From Ptiloglossa arizonensis (lineage: Eukaryota > Arthropoda > Insecta > Hymenoptera > Colletidae), in assembly GCF_051014685.1 (NCBI RefSeq), contig NC_135054.1, forward strand, positions 8,622,001 through 8,686,000: 64,000 nt of DNA, read 5' to 3'. The notes beneath the pieces are model-generated. The model was given only the letters and a program-made list of their open reading frames with translations. It was not told where the DNA came from and made no database searches. This document shows positions 62,401 to 64,000 of the stretch, piece by piece. Both the position numbers and the translations under genes were made by a program. How positions within the stretch are numbered: the stretch's first letter is position 1; each line of letters begins with the position of its first letter.

Positions 62401-64000
62401 ATTTTTATTTTAACACTCTTGAATACCAACATTTTTACGCGTTTAAAAATTTTCTATTTCGTAACATTGATATACTTTAATATTGAAATTCTGCTCTTTA
62501 ACTTTTCTTATAGAGCGTAAATCATTGTATCGATAATTTATACAACTGATAAATACTTTCTCCTTTCGCTGCTCTGTACCCTTTTGACATTTTTCGATTA
62601 TCAATTTTACTACAGAGATCCCAAATCGTGCCCTAGATCTTTAACTGCAATATCAATATCTAAACTATACTCGTGTCGACCATTGTCTTTCCCGTAATAC
62701 GACAAGCAACCTTTGTACGAATTGATCTAAAACATCGATGTACGTCATACATGTACAATATGGCAGTGTACGTATCAAGAGTCGTTAATCCGAGCCTGTT
62801 GTCTCGTGTTTGAACAAAACGTATATCCTGGCTACATTGGCTAAACTAGTTCCCCAAAGCAATGTCGTAGAACATGCTTCTTTTTTATCGATACGAATAC
62901 CCCCAATCAGATTGCTCGTCCGGTAAAGTCATACCTGTGGTCACGTCTTCAGATATCCATGAACGTGAATGCAGCTTCCGTTGGTATATTCTTGGGCAAT
63001 GCAATGGGCCCTTATCTGTCCATGGAGATGTTCGGGTACGTGAGTCTCGTTCCGAATATCCTCTTCATGATCCTCTTCAGTTTGATACCCGAATCACCCT
63101 ACCATTACCTCCTGCATGGGAATATCAACAAGGCCGAGGCATCCTTGAAGTGGTTTAGACGAAAAGCTGACGTCAAAGCCGAATTGCGAGAACTCCAGGA
63201 ATTCGTCGACGGGGCTGAAACTAATATTTTTCGAAACTTGAAGCTGTTCCTTTTACCAAGTATCCATGATTTCTTTACTTAAATGATCGTCGAATTCCGT
63301 ATATTGGCCCTGCAAATAGATTATGAGAGAACGATCTTTCTTTCACCGACGATAACGTCAATTTATCGCAGAAAATCTCCGCGTACACGAAACACTTTAC
63401 GGGTCGGGACATTTCGCAAGCCTTTGCACAATTTCGTTCGAGTGGATTGTAATTCGAGGAAAAAATATAAGAAACAATGATCAACCACCGAGTGGCCATT
63501 TCGTACAATTTTTTCGTAGCAGATGAAATTTATCAATCAATGCTCCGATTCGTAGAAATCGATCCGAAATCAGTTTCGATAGATTTGATTCGTTAAAAGA
63601 GTTCTCTTCGCGATAGTTGAATTACGTGTTCTTAAAAGACAATTCTGCTGCTTTCGAGTCAATCGAAAATACGAACCTTAAAAATGTTTACGTTCATTGT
63701 GCATTTCGTAGATTCTCATAGAATGTTCTCTTCTACGTTTCAGGTAACTTGATGAAAGCTTTCGTTGTGCTTGGAATTTACGGTTTCGCTTACGGGAGTG
63801 GATACAACGTCGTGACCGCGTACGGGGAGATAATCGTGACGAAAACCGAGATTAGTATAACACCTAGCTTAGTGGTCACTATTCTTGGTTTGTCGACAAT
63901 CGTTGCTAGTTCAACAGCTACGTTACTGATCGACAAACTCGGCAGGAAGAGTCTCCTGATCAGTTCTGGCATCGGAGCATCGATATCCATGGCATCATTG
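59491..64000 (+). CDS. Tret1-like: Facilitated trehalose/sugar transporter Tret1-like, 3' end missing
   Basis: Five coding exons: 59,491-59,566, 60,964-61,143, 61,895-62,091, 62,953-63,259 and 63,744-64,000 (continues). Every intron is GT-AG and every phase fits, giving 339 codons in the window. The product is a major facilitator sugar porter of the plasma membrane; family members move trehalose or glucose by facilitated diffusion. Exon 1 gives a short acidic cytosolic N-terminus and WPQWLAAFA, the start of helix 1. Exon 2 reads TDTEVSWVASLLNLGRLVGA. Exon 3 opens with the helix 2-3 loop motif GRKKVLLLGG, then RFCSGIGSG and EIADPRIRGSL. Exon 4 has the central-loop motif PESP (PESPYHYLLHGN) and DVKAELRELQEF. 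Exon 5 has the second loop motif DKLGRKSLL. Family members are about 450-500 residues, so the last helices lie outside. The exact substrate cannot be read from sequence. Confidence 0.93.
60017..60077 (+). other. tRNA-derived relic or SINE head in intron 1
   Basis: GGCGCGGTGGTTAAGTGGTT resembles a tRNA D-arm and A-box (TGGTTAAGTGG). GCTCGTACAGGAGC can form an anticodon-like hairpin, and GTTTGTAATCGAAAC a T-arm-like hairpin. The T-loop lacks the canonical TTC and the acceptor stem is poor, so it is not a functional tRNA. It is probably a decayed pseudo-tRNA or the head of a tRNA-derived SINE. Confidence 0.33.

Overview
The window looks like nuclear DNA from an insect, most likely a hymenopteran. 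It is AT-rich without obvious CpG loss, its genes are split by short GT-AG introns, it carries mariner-type elements, and its best gene belongs to the insect trehalose/sugar transporter family. The species assignment is inference. There are no bacterial operons, rRNA genes, CRISPR arrays or intact transposons.

Genes are concentrated in the last 8 kb. At 59,491-64,000 (+) lie the first five coding exons of a Tret1-like facilitated sugar/trehalose transporter. The exon phases join perfectly, and the gene runs off the right edge after codon 339. Head to head with it, at 59,103-56,753 (-), is a multi-exon gene that I rebuilt from splice sites and reading phase. It encodes a protein of about 320 residues with a Dpy-30 dimerisation/docking motif. 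The two start codons are 387 bp apart, so they may share a divergent promoter region.

Left of that is a GC-rich island (about 53.6-56.1 kb) with a (TCC)n tract. It holds minus-strand donor sites and an initiator-like motif, and it may be the promoter and first exons of a minus-strand gene with very long introns. Two further candidate minus-strand exons, at 37,242-37,295 and 5,284-5,430, have good acceptors, good donors and open frames. They could belong to the same transcription unit, but this is unproven.

The remaining 53 kb is intronic or intergenic. It holds five copies of one roughly 130-bp mariner-type MITE (6.6, 16.1, 22.4, 38.5 and 53.4 kb) and a second mariner-ended family amplified as a 193-bp tandem array (20.4-21.1 kb). 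It also holds a different 139-bp MITE (27.7 kb), two large foldback sequences (3.6 and 23.2 kb) and a decayed mariner-like DNA-binding domain (46.5 kb). In addition there are a decayed coding fragment spread over three frames (33.5-33.9 kb), a degenerate hammerhead-like motif (29.0 kb), and several tandem repeats with units of 10, 35, 38, 158, 175, 206 and 230 bp.

Nothing here is a proven new system. The items most worth testing are the Dpy-30-motif gene and its shared promoter, the two long foldbacks as possible hairpin-RNA sources, and the tandemised MITE array.
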